Assembly: GCF_001542815.1 (NCBI RefSeq)
Contig: NZ_CP006992.1
Span: 3,043,501-3,107,500 of the forward strand
Direction of reading: 5' to 3'
Source: Methylobacterium sp. AMS5
GTDB lineage: Bacteria; Pseudomonadota; Alphaproteobacteria; Rhizobiales; Beijerinckiaceae
DNA: 64,000 bases
How positions within the stretch are numbered: the first letter of the stretch is position 1; each line of letters begins with the position of its first letter. The notes under the pieces are model-generated. The model was not told the origin of the DNA, did not search any database, and saw only the letters and a list, made by a program, of their open reading frames with translations. The translations under genes and the position numbers were made by a program. Positions 35,434 to 46,216 of the stretch are shown piece by piece.

Positions 35434-36279
35434 GTGCGCCTCTCACCCGTCACGGCAGCGATGCTGGCGACGCTCCTCGGCGGCCCGCTTGCCGCCGCGG
35501 ACCGTGCGCCGGTCGAGACCGGGCGCGGATGGACGGTGGAGCGCCGTGGCGGCGAAACCGGCTCCCCCAGCTGCCGGACGACCCACACCGAGACGAATGC
35601 GCAGGGCGAACTCACCGGCCTCGTGATCGTCTCGATCGATCGCGGCGGGCTCACGCTCGCGGTCGCCGACCGGAACTGGGACTTCGCGGCGGGCGAGAGG
35701 TTCAGCGTGCCGGTTCTGCTCGACGGGAAGCCCGCCGGCGCGACGCTGATCTGGACCGGCGATGGCCAGATCCTGCGCACGGCGCTTCCGGAGACGATCG
35801 TACCGGCCCTCTTGGAGGCGCGGGCGCTGTCCCTGCGTTTCGCGGATGGTGACAGGGCGCTCGCGGCTCCCGATCTCGCGGCCGCTGTCGCCGCCCTGCG
35901 ACGCTGCGCCGCGACCCCGCCGAACGGGCCAACGATTGCGGCCGAAGCGCCGCTGCCGCCTCGGGCACGAATGGCCACCTATACGGTGGGACTCGCCCTG
36001 CAGATCGTGCTGCGGTCCTGCGGCGTGACGGCCACCGATGCGCAGCGCGCCGCCGTCGATGCGAAGATGTCCGCGCTCCAGCCCGAAATGGCGCCCTACG
36101 AGGCGGCGATGCGGGCGCAGGTCACGAAGTCCCGCGGCTTCGCCTGCCCCACCGCTGACAAGGATGCGGAGTTTCAGGAGGCGCTGCGCCGGTTCATCAC
36201 TTTGAGTCCGGACGAGTTCGCGACGGTGATCGACCAGCAGGCCGAGGCCGCACCGGCCACCTCGGCCGTGAAACCGTAG
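35434..36279 (+). CDS. Secreted hypothetical protein, tandem paralogue 2
   Basis: A 281-residue exported protein paralogous to the gene before it. Shared landmarks in order are GWTVERRGG, Cys before RTTH, NWDFAAGE, VPVLLDGKPAG, WTGDGQILRTALPETIVPALL, LRRCAATP, YTVGLALQIVLRSCG and KMSALQPEMAPYEA. A GTG start at 35434 after GGAG gives a length and signal peptide like the first copy (AATLLGGPLAAAD region); an ATG 40 codons upstream adds residues that do not look exported. The spacing between the copies is about 220 bases. Function unknown. Confidence 0.68.
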   Translation: MRLSPVTAAMLATLLGGPLAAADRAPVETGRGWTVERRGGETGSPSCRTTHTETNAQGELTGLVIVSIDRGGLTLAVADRNWDFAAGERFSVPVLLDGKPAGATLIWTGDGQILRTALPETIVPALLEARALSLRFADGDRALAAPDLAAAVAALRRCAATPPNGPTIAAEAPLPPRARMATYTVGLALQIVLRSCGVTATDAQRAAVDAKMSALQPEMAPYEAAMRAQVTKSRGFACPTADKDAEFQEALRRFITLSPDEFATVIDQQAEAAPATSAVKP

Positions 36280-36560
36280 CGTGTTATCGAAGCGACTTCG
36301 CGCGGTTTGATCTACATCATTGAGCGGGCAGATCCAGTCGTGAGAGGCTTCGGTTGCACTGGCCGAAGTCGCCGCTCGAGTTCCGGAGCGTCGGCGGACC
36401 ATCGCGGCCCGATGCATTCCTCCCAAGACTTTCTCTCCGCGGCCACCCCAGGCCTGCGGAGACTTTTTGCAGCCAGCGGGACTTTCGCGACCGAAATTGA
36501 TATTTATTAAAATGCCAAACCGTGGATTGATCTACGTTTGCCGTCTCGCGGAGACCGACC

Positions 36561-36680
36561 ATGGGGCGCATTCGTCCTCCGGACCCGACGGCAGCGCAGG
36601 ACCGCGCCGTCGCAGCCACGCTCTGCGTGCTGGTTCTGCTGCAATGTCTGACGCTGATCGCAAGCCTGCTCTGGCTCTGA
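36561..36680 (+). CDS. 39-residue single-pass membrane protein
   Basis: A short frame too small for routine gene calling: a polar N-terminus (MGRIRPPDPTAAQDRAV) followed by one hydrophobic segment (LCVLVLLQCLTLIASLLWL) that runs to the end. A GCGGAGAC ribosome-binding site lies eight bases before the ATG and an AT-rich stretch (TTGATATTTATTAAAAT) lies 60 bases upstream, suitable for a promoter. Its stop codon is the first base of an 81-bp family B repeat. The 280 bases before it hold no other gene. Confidence 0.45.
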   Translation: MGRIRPPDPTAAQDRAVAATLCVLVLLQCLTLIASLLWL

Positions 36681-36760
36681 GTGTCTCTCGCAAACCGCCC
36701 GATACGCCGCATTGCCCGGAACGGAGGCGGTCGGTGAGCGGGAGTTTCATGAGGCACTCC
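36680..36760. repeat. 81-bp repeat with inverted ends, family B, copy 2
   Basis: Same length and orientation as 21053-21133. It starts AGTGTCTCTCGCAAAC and ends GGAGTTTCATGAGGCACTCC; the ends are near inverted copies of each other while the centre differs from copy 1. It fills much of the gap between the 39-residue membrane protein and the guaB stop codon and could act as a two-way terminator. Confidence 0.65.
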
Positions 36761-36807
36761 GAATCCGGCGCCGCGCGATTCCCGAACGGAACCGCGCGGC
36801 CCCGTCA

Positions 36808-38376
<1,569 letters not shown>

Positions 38377-38561
38377 TCATGGGCGCCCGGCGCACGCAAA
38401 GCCGGCGCGTCCATTCGCGGTGCATGGCTGACCGGCAATCCGCAGCGCCCGGCACGTCTCGTGGCGAACGGCAACACACCGTTAACCCTTACGTTCCAAC
38501 ATCCGGGCTCGCCGTCCGCGTCTCTTCGCGGGACCGGCCGGCTGGAGACGAGCCCCTCGCC

Positions 38562-39728
38562 ATGATGTCGCGCGCCGAACGCAGCCCCCTCGCGGATTGG
38601 TGGTGGACGGTCGATCGCGGCCTTCTGGCCGGCCTCGGCTGCCTGATGGTGGCCGGTCTCGTCTTCCTGATGGGTGGCGGACCGCCGGTGGCCGAACGCA
38701 TCGGCCTGCCGACCTTCTACTTCCTCAACCGGCAGGCGATGTATCTCGCCCCCACCATCCTGCTCATCATCGCCGTGTCGTTCCTGTCGGTGCGCCACAT
38801 CCGGCGCTTCGCCCTGGTGACGTGGCTGCTCGGCGTGGTGCTCTGCATCCTCGCCGGCAAGTTCGGCCCCGAGATCAAGGGCGCACATCGCTGGATCCAG
38901 TTCGGCTCCTTCGGCCTCCAGCCCTCGGAATTCGTGAAGCCCGCCTTCGTGGTCGTCACCGCCTGGGCCTTCTCGGAGGGTGCCAACCGCCGCGACATGC
39001 CCGGCGTCATCTTCGCGTTCATGCTGCTGCCGATGACCATCGTGCCGCTGATCCTCCAGCCGGATTTCGGCCAGACCATGCTGATCACGATGGTGTGGTG
39101 CACCCTGTTCTTCGTCGCCGGGCTGCACTGGTTCTGGGTGGCGGGTCTCGGATTTGCCGGCATCGTCGGTGTCTTCACCGCCTACACCTTCCTCCACCAC
39201 GTCCGCGAGCGCATCAACCGCTTCATGGATCCTGAATCGGGCGACAGTTTCCAAGAGGTCTGGTCGCGCGAATCGTTCAATTCCGGCGGCTGGTTCGGCA
39301 CCGGCCCCGGTGAGGGCGTGGCCAAGCGCCATCTGCCCGACGCGCATACCGATTTCATCTTCTCGGTCACCGGCGAGGAATTCGGCGTGCTGGTCTGCCT
39401 GGGCCTCGTGGCACTCTTCGCCTACATCGTCATCCGCGGGCTGAAGCTCGCGCGCCGCACCGACGATACCTTCACGAGGCTCGCCATCACCGGTCTGACG
39501 ACGCTCTTCGGCCTGCAGGCCTGCATCAACATGGCGGTGAACACGCAGCTCATGCCGGCCAAGGGCATGACTCTGCCGTTCGTCTCCTACGGCGGCTCCT
39601 CGCTGATCTCGCTGGCGCTCGGGATGGGCTTCCTCGTAGCGCTCACGCGCAAGCGCCCCCGCACCACGGCTGTCAACCAGCGCCCGCCCGGCACCATGCC
39701 CTCGGCCGTTCCGGGACTGATGCAGTGA
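38562..39728 (+). CDS. ftsW: Peptidoglycan polymerase FtsW
   Basis: A 388-residue SEDS-family glycosyltransferase that polymerises septal peptidoglycan from lipid II with its partner class B PBP. About ten membrane helices are present; SEDS signatures are GAHRWIQFGSFGLQPSEFVKP (shortened here to WIQFGSFGLQPSEF, about residue 110), LQPDFGQTML (about 165), HLPDAHTDFIFSVTGEEFG (about 255) and MTLPFVSYGGSS near 340. ATG codons at 38562 and 38565 are equivalent; upstream residues in frame are not FtsW-like. It opens the division cluster here and overlaps murG by four bases. GTTAACCC upstream at 38481 could be a CtrA half-site. Confidence 0.95.
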   Translation: MMSRAERSPLADWWWTVDRGLLAGLGCLMVAGLVFLMGGGPPVAERIGLPTFYFLNRQAMYLAPTILLIIAVSFLSVRHIRRFALVTWLLGVVLCILAGKFGPEIKGAHRWIQFGSFGLQPSEFVKPAFVVVTAWAFSEGANRRDMPGVIFAFMLLPMTIVPLILQPDFGQTMLITMVWCTLFFVAGLHWFWVAGLGFAGIVGVFTAYTFLHHVRERINRFMDPESGDSFQEVWSRESFNSGGWFGTGPGEGVAKRHLPDAHTDFIFSVTGEEFGVLVCLGLVALFAYIVIRGLKLARRTDDTFTRLAITGLTTLFGLQACINMAVNTQLMPAKGMTLPFVSYGGSSLISLALGMGFLVALTRKRPRTTAVNQRPPGTMPSAVPGLMQ

Positions 39729-40834
39729 CCGTCTTCACCCCCCTGGTTCTCGTCTGCGCGGGTGGCACCGGCGGTCACCTGTTCCCGGCCCAGAGCCTCG
39801 CCTACGCCCTGAAGGATCGCGGGATTCGCGTCGCGCTCGCCACCGATGCCCGCGTCGATTCGATCGCGGGCGATTTCCCGGCGGAAGAGATCGTCACCAT
39901 CGCCTCGGCGACACCTTCGGGCCGCTCGGTGCTGCGCCGGGCCGGCGCCGTCGTCACGCTCGGCCGAGGCTTCGGCCAGGCCGCCCGCGCCGTGCGGCGG
40001 CTCAACCCGGCGGCGGTCGTCGGCTTTGGCGGCTACCCCACCGTGCCGCCGATGCTGGCGGCGCAGCTTCTGCGGGTCCCGACCATCCTGCACGAGCAGA
40101 ACGCGGTGATGGGCCGGGCCAACGGCTTCCTCGCCAAGGGCGCGCGCGTCATCGCCACCGGCTTCAAGGAGGTGCGCGGCGTCCCCGAGAAGGCGACCGC
40201 GCGCCGCGTCCATACCGGGAACCCGATCCGCCCCGCGGTGCTCGCCGTGGCCGAGACGCCCTATCCGTCCCTCGATGCGAACGCGCCGCTCCGGCTCCTC
40301 GTGTTCGGCGGCAGCCAGGGCGCCCGCGTGATGAGCGAGGTGGTGCCGGCAGCGATTGAAAAGCTGCCGCAAGACCTTCGCGCCCGCCTCCACCTCGTGC
40401 AGCAGGCGCGGCCCGAGGATCTGACCGCGACGCAGAACCGCTACCTCGCCATGGGGCTCGGCGGGATCGAGGCGGCCCCCTTCTTCAAGGATCTGCCCGG
40501 CCGCATGGCGAGCGCCCATCTCGTGGTGGCGCGCTCCGGCGCCTCGACGGTCTCCGAACTCGCCGCCATCGGCCGGCCCGCCATCCTCGTGCCGCTGCCC
40601 GGAGCGCTGGATCAGGATCAGGCGGCCAACGCCGCGACGCTGGCCCAGATCGGCGCCGCGCTCTCGATTCCGCAGAGCGCCTTCACTCCCGATCGGCTCG
40701 CCGCCGAGCTGGTGGATCTGTTCGAAGCACCGCGGAAATTGACCCAGGCCGCCGCTGCGGCCAAAACCGCCCGCATCCTCGACGCGGCCGACCGCCTCGC
40801 CGCGCTCGTCGCCGAGACGGCGGCCGCGACCTGA
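39725..40834 (+). CDS. murG: MurG, lipid II synthase
   Basis: A 369-residue GT28 glycosyltransferase that adds GlcNAc to lipid I on the inner face of the membrane. The N-terminal GGTGGH loop (residues 13-18), GFGGYPTVPP (about 100), HEQNAVMGRAN (about 123), FGGSQGA (about 198) and the UDP-binding region ARSGASTVSE followed by PLPGALDQDQ (about 265-300) are all present. A GTG start overlapping the ftsW stop (GTGA) is chosen for coupling and position of the GGTGGH motif. Confidence 0.96.
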   Translation: MTVFTPLVLVCAGGTGGHLFPAQSLAYALKDRGIRVALATDARVDSIAGDFPAEEIVTIASATPSGRSVLRRAGAVVTLGRGFGQAARAVRRLNPAAVVGFGGYPTVPPMLAAQLLRVPTILHEQNAVMGRANGFLAKGARVIATGFKEVRGVPEKATARRVHTGNPIRPAVLAVAETPYPSLDANAPLRLLVFGGSQGARVMSEVVPAAIEKLPQDLRARLHLVQQARPEDLTATQNRYLAMGLGGIEAAPFFKDLPGRMASAHLVVARSGASTVSELAAIGRPAILVPLPGALDQDQAANAATLAQIGAALSIPQSAFTPDRLAAELVDLFEAPRKLTQAAAAAKTARILDAADRLAALVAETAAAT

Positions 40835-40898
40835 AATCAGCGGCAAGCCCGAACGGCTTGCCGCGTCCGGCCGACGGCCGCCCCGCACGCGCGGAGTT

Positions 40899-40917
40899 CG
40901 ACGATCCGTGATCGTCG
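40899..40917. other. Short hairpin between murG and murC
   Basis: CGACGAT, five bases and ATCGTCG form a 7-bp perfect dyad about 60 bases before the murC start codon. It has no T-tract, so it is more likely a leader hairpin or processing site than a terminator. Confidence 0.3.
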
Positions 40918-40975
40918 GATTCCGGAACGAGACGGCCGGGGCTCGTCAGTGCCCCGGACTCAAAAGGTTTTCGAT

Positions 40976-42382
<1,407 letters not shown>

Positions 42383-42398
42383 CGCGGGTACGCCCGCC

Positions 42399-42788
42399 TC
42401 ACGCGCCGGCCGCCTCGGGTGCCAGATCCTCGACATCGACGTCGAGGGCGCGCGCGAGCCGCTGGTAGAGGGCGGGCTCGGCCGTGACTCCACCCCGCTC
42501 GATCTCAGCCAGCAGGCTCGGCTCGACCGCGCAAAGTTGCGCGAGCACGTCGGCAGCAACGCCGCGCCGGCCCCGCCAGAAGGCAAGGGGGCTCGGCGCC
42601 CGGCGCAAGGCAGCCAAGTCGTCCTCGCTCAGCAATTCTTCCTCGTCAGCCGCCAGCCGGCGCTCGGAAGCGTCGAGCGTACGCGTATCGAGCATGTCCT
42701 CGGCCAACTCCCTCAGCCGCTCGAACTCGGCCTCGGGCAGGATGACGATCGCCTCGCCGGAGGGCGTGCGGGTCCGCACGATGGTCAT
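42399..42788 (-). CDS. Antitoxin of RelE-type pair, with HTH
   Basis: A 129-residue protein, second of a two-gene unit. The N-terminal part (MTIVRTRTPSGEAIVILPEAEFERL) looks like a Phd/RelB-style toxin-neutralising and dimerising segment; the C-terminal part (GVAADVLAQLCAVEPSLLAEIERG followed by ALYQRLARALDVDVEDL) looks like an Xre-type helix-turn-helix. So it probably both blocks the toxin and represses the operon. It starts ten bases after the toxin stop. It is convergent with murC, 16 bases apart, in the middle of the cell-wall cluster. Confidence 0.75.
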   Translation of the reverse strand: MTIVRTRTPSGEAIVILPEAEFERLRELAEDMLDTRTLDASERRLAADEEELLSEDDLAALRRAPSPLAFWRGRRGVAADVLAQLCAVEPSLLAEIERGGVTAEPALYQRLARALDVDVEDLAPEAAGA

Positions 42789-42798
42789 GGTGCCTCTC

Positions 42799-43056
42799 CT
42801 ACCCGTAGATCGAGCCCCTGGGACCGACCTCGTGGACAATGATCCGATCCGCTTCGATGGTGAAGAGCACCCGCCAATCCCCGACCCGCAGGCGGTATCG
42901 GTCGTCGCCACCCTTGAGGGCTTTGACGTTGTTGGAGAGTGCGGACGGATCGTCGGCGAGTTGACGAAGTTTGCCGCGAATCCATTCCTCGGTATTCCGC
43001 GGCATCCGACTCAAGGCGCGAGCGGCGGCGCGGGTGAAAACCAAGCTCCGTCCCAC
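42799..43056 (-). CDS. RelE/ParE-family toxin
   Basis: An 85-residue toxin with the family's layout: [31 protein letters not shown] helices, [22 protein letters not shown] central strands and [14 protein letters not shown] end. The [13 protein letters not shown] segment is the RelE hallmark carrying the catalytic arginines; family members cleave mRNA in the ribosome or, for ParE, act on gyrase. It lies upstream of its antitoxin, the less common order, and is divergent from murB with 44 bases between start codons. Confidence 0.85.
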   Translation of the reverse strand: MGRSLVFTRAAARALSRMPRNTEEWIRGKLRQLADDPSALSNNVKALKGGDDRYRLRVGDWRVLFTIEADRIIVHEVGPRGSIYG

Positions 43057-43100
43057 CGCGGTCCTCCGCCAGAATCGACAGATACGAGCGACAGGTTAGC

Positions 43101-44030
43101 ATGACCGCGCACTCCCTCATCGACGCGATCCGCGCCGCCGCGCCCGAACTTCGCGGCCGCCTCCTCGAAAACCAGTCGCTCGCCGACCTGACGTGGTTCC
43201 GCGTCGGCGGGCCGGCGCAGGTGCTGTTCAGCCCGGCGGACGAGGAGGATCTGTCCGCCTTCCTCACCGCCCTCGATCCGTCCGTGCCGGTGACGGTGAT
43301 CGGGCTTGGCTCGAACCTGATCGTGCGCGACGGCGGCATTCCCGGCGTGACGATCCGGCTCGGCGGCAAGGCTTTCGGCTCGGTCGAGATCGACGGCGAG
43401 ACGATCCGCTCCGGCACGGCCGTGCCCGACATGCGGCTCGCCAAGGCGGCGGCGGAAGCCAGCCTCGACGGGCTCGCCTTCTTCCGCGGCATCCCCGGCT
43501 CCGTCGGCGGCGCGCTTCGGATGAATGCCGGAGCGCATGGCGGCGAGACCACCGACGTGCTGGTGGAGGTCCGCGGCATCGACCGGACGGGGGAGGTCCG
43601 CCGCTTCACCCATGCCGAGATGGGGTTCCGCTATCGCCACTCCTCGGCACCGGACGACGTGATCTTCACGGGCGCGACCTTCCGCGGCCGCCCCGGCAAC
43701 CGCGAGGCGATCGAGGCGGAGATGGAGCGGGTGACCGCCGCCCGCGAGGCCGCCCAGCCGATCCGCGAGCGCACCGGCGGCTCGACCTTCAAGAATCCGG
43801 AGGGCGGCAAGGCCTGGCAGCTCATCGACGCCGCCGGCTGCCGCGGGCTGATCCTGGGCGGAGCCCAGGTCTCGGAGATGCACTGCAACTTCCTGATCAA
43901 CCGCGGCGGCGCCACCGCCGCCGACATCGAGGGGCTCGGCGAGGAGGTACGCCGCCGGGTGCGCGAACATTCGGGCTTCGAGCTGCACTGGGAGATCAAG
44001 CGCATCGGCGTCGCGGCTTCGCTCGCCTGA
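43101..44030 (+). CDS. murB: UDP-N-acetylenolpyruvoylglucosamine reductase
   Basis: A 309-residue FAD enzyme making UDP-MurNAc with NADPH. FAD-binding landmarks are [15 protein letters not shown] (about residue 30), [12 protein letters not shown] (about 70) and [18 protein letters not shown] (about 135). The catalytic Ser lies in [12 protein letters not shown] (about 228) and the C-terminal Glu in [19 protein letters not shown] region. Type I/II features agree with alphaproteobacterial MurB. It is separated from murC only by the toxin-antitoxin pair. Confidence 0.95.
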   Translation: MTAHSLIDAIRAAAPELRGRLLENQSLADLTWFRVGGPAQVLFSPADEEDLSAFLTALDPSVPVTVIGLGSNLIVRDGGIPGVTIRLGGKAFGSVEIDGETIRSGTAVPDMRLAKAAAEASLDGLAFFRGIPGSVGGALRMNAGAHGGETTDVLVEVRGIDRTGEVRRFTHAEMGFRYRHSSAPDDVIFTGATFRGRPGNREAIEAEMERVTAAREAAQPIRERTGGSTFKNPEGGKAWQLIDAAGCRGLILGGAQVSEMHCNFLINRGGATAADIEGLGEEVRRRVREHSGFELHWEIKRIGVAASLA

Positions 44031-44067
44031 CGGACAGCCCGCGTCGAGACCGGAGGACGCATCGCTC

Positions 44068-44265
44068 ATGGCTTCGATCGACCCCACAGCCCTGACCGAG
44101 CATCTCGGCAGGCTCGTCGATGACATCGCCGTTGAGGCCGACACCGCTCGGACGGGTGGCGACATCCTGCGCCTGCGCGACCGGCTCAACCGCGAGCGGG
44201 ACGGCGTCACCATCGAGGATGGCATCGCGTTGCGCGGCAGCCGGCTCCTCGGTGAGGAGGCCTGA
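44068..44265 (+). CDS. Small hypothetical protein in the dcw cluster
   Basis: A 65-residue soluble, acidic and probably all-helical protein (MASIDPTALTEHLGRLVDDI, DILRLRDRLNRERDG). A CCGGAGGA ribosome-binding site precedes the ATG. It lies 37 bases after murB and 60 before ddl on the same strand, so it is in the cell-wall operon, but I do not recognise it. Perhaps lineage-specific. Confidence 0.6.
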   Translation: MASIDPTALTEHLGRLVDDIAVEADTARTGGDILRLRDRLNRERDGVTIEDGIALRGSRLLGEEA

Positions 44266-44325
44266 TTGTCTCGCCAACACATCGTGCGCCCGTTGCGCTC
44301 AACCAGCCCTGAAAGGCTCTAGCCG

Positions 44326-45249
44326 ATGTCCAAGCACGTCGCCGTCCTGATGGGCGGCTGGTCTTCCGAGCGGGAAATCTCGCTTCGCTCCGGCAATGCC
44401 TGCGCCGAGGCGCTGGAAGGGGAGGGGTATCGCGTCACCCGCGTCGATGTCGGGCCCGACATCGCCACGGTGCTGACCGAGCTGCGGCCCGATGTAGCGC
44501 TCAACGCGCTGCACGGCCCGGCCGGCGAGGACGGCACGATCCAGGGCCTCCTGGAGATCCTGAAGATCCCCTACACCCATTCCGGCGTGCTGGCCTCGGC
44601 GCTCGCCATGCACAAGGAGCGTGCCAAAACGGTCATGCGCGCGGCCGGTGTGAGCGTCCCTGAGGGCCGGGTCGTTAACCGTCATGATGCGGCGAAGTCA
44701 CACCCGTTAACCCCTCCCTATGTCGTGAAGCCGATCGCCGAGGGCTCCTCGATGGGGGTCATCATCGTGCGCGAGGAGCGCTCGCACCCGCCCCAGATCC
44801 TGGCCTCCGACGAATGGGTCTACGGCGAGGAAGTCCTTGCGGAGACTTACGTTGCCGGCCGCGAGCTGACCTGCGCGGTGCTGGGCGACCGGGCCCTCGG
44901 AGTCACCGAGATCAAGCCCGTTTCGGGGGAGTGGTACGACTTCGATGCGAAGTACGCCGGAGGGGGGTCGATCCACGTCCTCCCCGCCGATCTTAAACTA
45001 AATATTTACCAGCGTGTCCAAGAGTTGGCGTTAACGGCGCATCAAGCACTGGGATGTCGTGGCGTCAGCCGTGCCGACCTTCGTTACGACGACACGCCGG
45101 GTGGAACCGGCGCTCTCGTCGTCCTCGAGGTCAATACGCAGCCAGGGATGACCCAGACGAGCCTTGTGCCGGAGATCGCGGCCCACGCAGGCCAGAGTTT
45201 CGGTGAACTCGTCCGATGGATGGTGGAGGACGCTTCTCTCAACCGCTGA
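44326..45249 (+). CDS. ddl: D-alanine-D-alanine ligase
   Basis: A 307-residue ATP-grasp ligase making the D-Ala-D-Ala dipeptide. [15 protein letters not shown] at residues 9-23 binds the first D-Ala, [17 protein letters not shown] (about 65) follows, the ATP region has [14 protein letters not shown] (about 137) and the C-terminus has SRADLRYDD and [17 protein letters not shown] (about 265), which binds Mg and the second D-Ala. The last 34 bases overlap ftsQ. An AT-rich patch with unusual codons lies inside the gene near residues 222-236. Confidence 0.96.
   Translation: MSKHVAVLMGGWSSEREISLRSGNACAEALEGEGYRVTRVDVGPDIATVLTELRPDVALNALHGPAGEDGTIQGLLEILKIPYTHSGVLASALAMHKERAKTVMRAAGVSVPEGRVVNRHDAAKSHPLTPPYVVKPIAEGSSMGVIIVREERSHPPQILASDEWVYGEEVLAETYVAGRELTCAVLGDRALGVTEIKPVSGEWYDFDAKYAGGGSIHVLPADLKLNIYQRVQELALTAHQALGCRGVSRADLRYDDTPGGTGALVVLEVNTQPGMTQTSLVPEIAAHAGQSFGELVRWMVEDASLNR
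44990..45040 (+). promoter_or_regulatory. Candidate internal promoter/CtrA region for ftsQAZ
   Basis: Within ddl the bases TTAAACTAAATATTTACC, followed by GTTAACG at 45030, are far more AT-rich than neighbouring codons. GTTAACC also occurs at 44674 and 44706. In Caulobacter the ftsQA promoter is controlled by CtrA, which binds TTAA-type half-sites. The position, about 180-220 bases before the ftsQ start, fits such a promoter. No exact TTAA-N7-TTAA match was found, so this is tentative. Confidence 0.3.
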
Positions 45250-46154
45250 ACGCAGCCGGTAACCCCGGCAGCGGCGGGATCCTTGCGGGCTTACGGCTCC
45301 CGAAGATCCTCAGGCGGTTCTCGTCGGCGCGTCGGCTCCGGCCGGCGGTGCCGATCGAGGCACGCGTGCCGCGGCTCGCGGGCACGGCGCTGGTCGCCGG
45401 GCTTGCCGGCACCGTCGCGCTGACCGGCTTCGTCATGAGCGGACGCTACGATAGCTTCGTCGCCGAGAACGGCCGGCCGCTCGACATCGTCGCGCGGATC
45501 GCCGGCTTCGGCGTCGAACGGGTGACCATCACCGGTCTGTCGCGGATGTACGAGCGCGAGGTGCTGAGCACCGCCGGCATCGACTGGCGCTCCTCCGTGC
45601 CGTTCCTCGACGTCGATGGCGTGCGCGATCGTCTGCTCGCCGAGAAGCTGATCGCCAGCGCCTCCGTGCGGAAGCTCTACCCCAACGAGATCGTCATCAA
45701 TCAGGTCGAGCGCGAGCCCGCCGCGCTCTGGCAGCAGAACGGCGAGATCCAGGTGATCGCCGCCGACGGCAAGGTGATCGATGACCTGCGCGACGAGCGT
45801 TACGTCAACCTGCCGCTCGTCGTCGGCGCGGGCGCCAACGAGCGCCTCAAGGAATATCTCGCGCTGATCGAGGCGGCCGGTCCGCTCGGATCGCGCATCC
45901 GCGCCGGCACCTACGTCTCCGGCCGGCGCTGGACGCTCAAGCTCGACGGCGTCGACATCCGCCTGCCCGAGGCCGACCCCGCCGACGCGCTCGCCCGGCT
46001 GGTGCGGCTCGAGCGGGAGAGCAAGATTCTGGAGAAGGACATCATCGCGGTGGACCTGCGCATGGCCGACCGCGTCGTGGTGCGCCTGACCGAGGAGGCT
46101 GCGGCCGCCCGGGCGGAGAGCCGCAAGAAGCCGAAGAAGGGGACCGCGACATGA
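45216..46154 (+). CDS. ftsQ: Cell division protein FtsQ
   Basis: A 312-residue bitopic division protein linking early and late divisome parts. After a cytoplasmic N-terminus a membrane helix lies at about residues 52-72 ([19 protein letters not shown]). The POTRA domain starts with [20 protein letters not shown] (about 98) and includes [23 protein letters not shown] (shortened: [18 protein letters not shown], about 150). The ATG at 45216 lies inside ddl, giving a 34-base overlap that suggests coupling. The C-terminal tail is basic. Confidence 0.92.
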   Translation: MDGGGRFSQPLNAAGNPGSGGILAGLRLPKILRRFSSARRLRPAVPIEARVPRLAGTALVAGLAGTVALTGFVMSGRYDSFVAENGRPLDIVARIAGFGVERVTITGLSRMYEREVLSTAGIDWRSSVPFLDVDGVRDRLLAEKLIASASVRKLYPNEIVINQVEREPAALWQQNGEIQVIAADGKVIDDLRDERYVNLPLVVGAGANERLKEYLALIEAAGPLGSRIRAGTYVSGRRWTLKLDGVDIRLPEADPADALARLVRLERESKILEKDIIAVDLRMADRVVVRLTEEAAAARAESRKKPKKGTAT

Positions 46155-46216
46155 GCGCGTTCCGCCCCGCCGCACTCTCCTCCGTGCCCTGTCGCGTATC
46201 CGCCGAGTAGCGTCCG

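Noticed and set aside
46151..46210. 19-codon frame between ftsQ and ftsA starting on the ftsQ stop
   Set aside because: Too short, no hydrophobic or conserved character, and the ATGA overlap alone is weak evidence.
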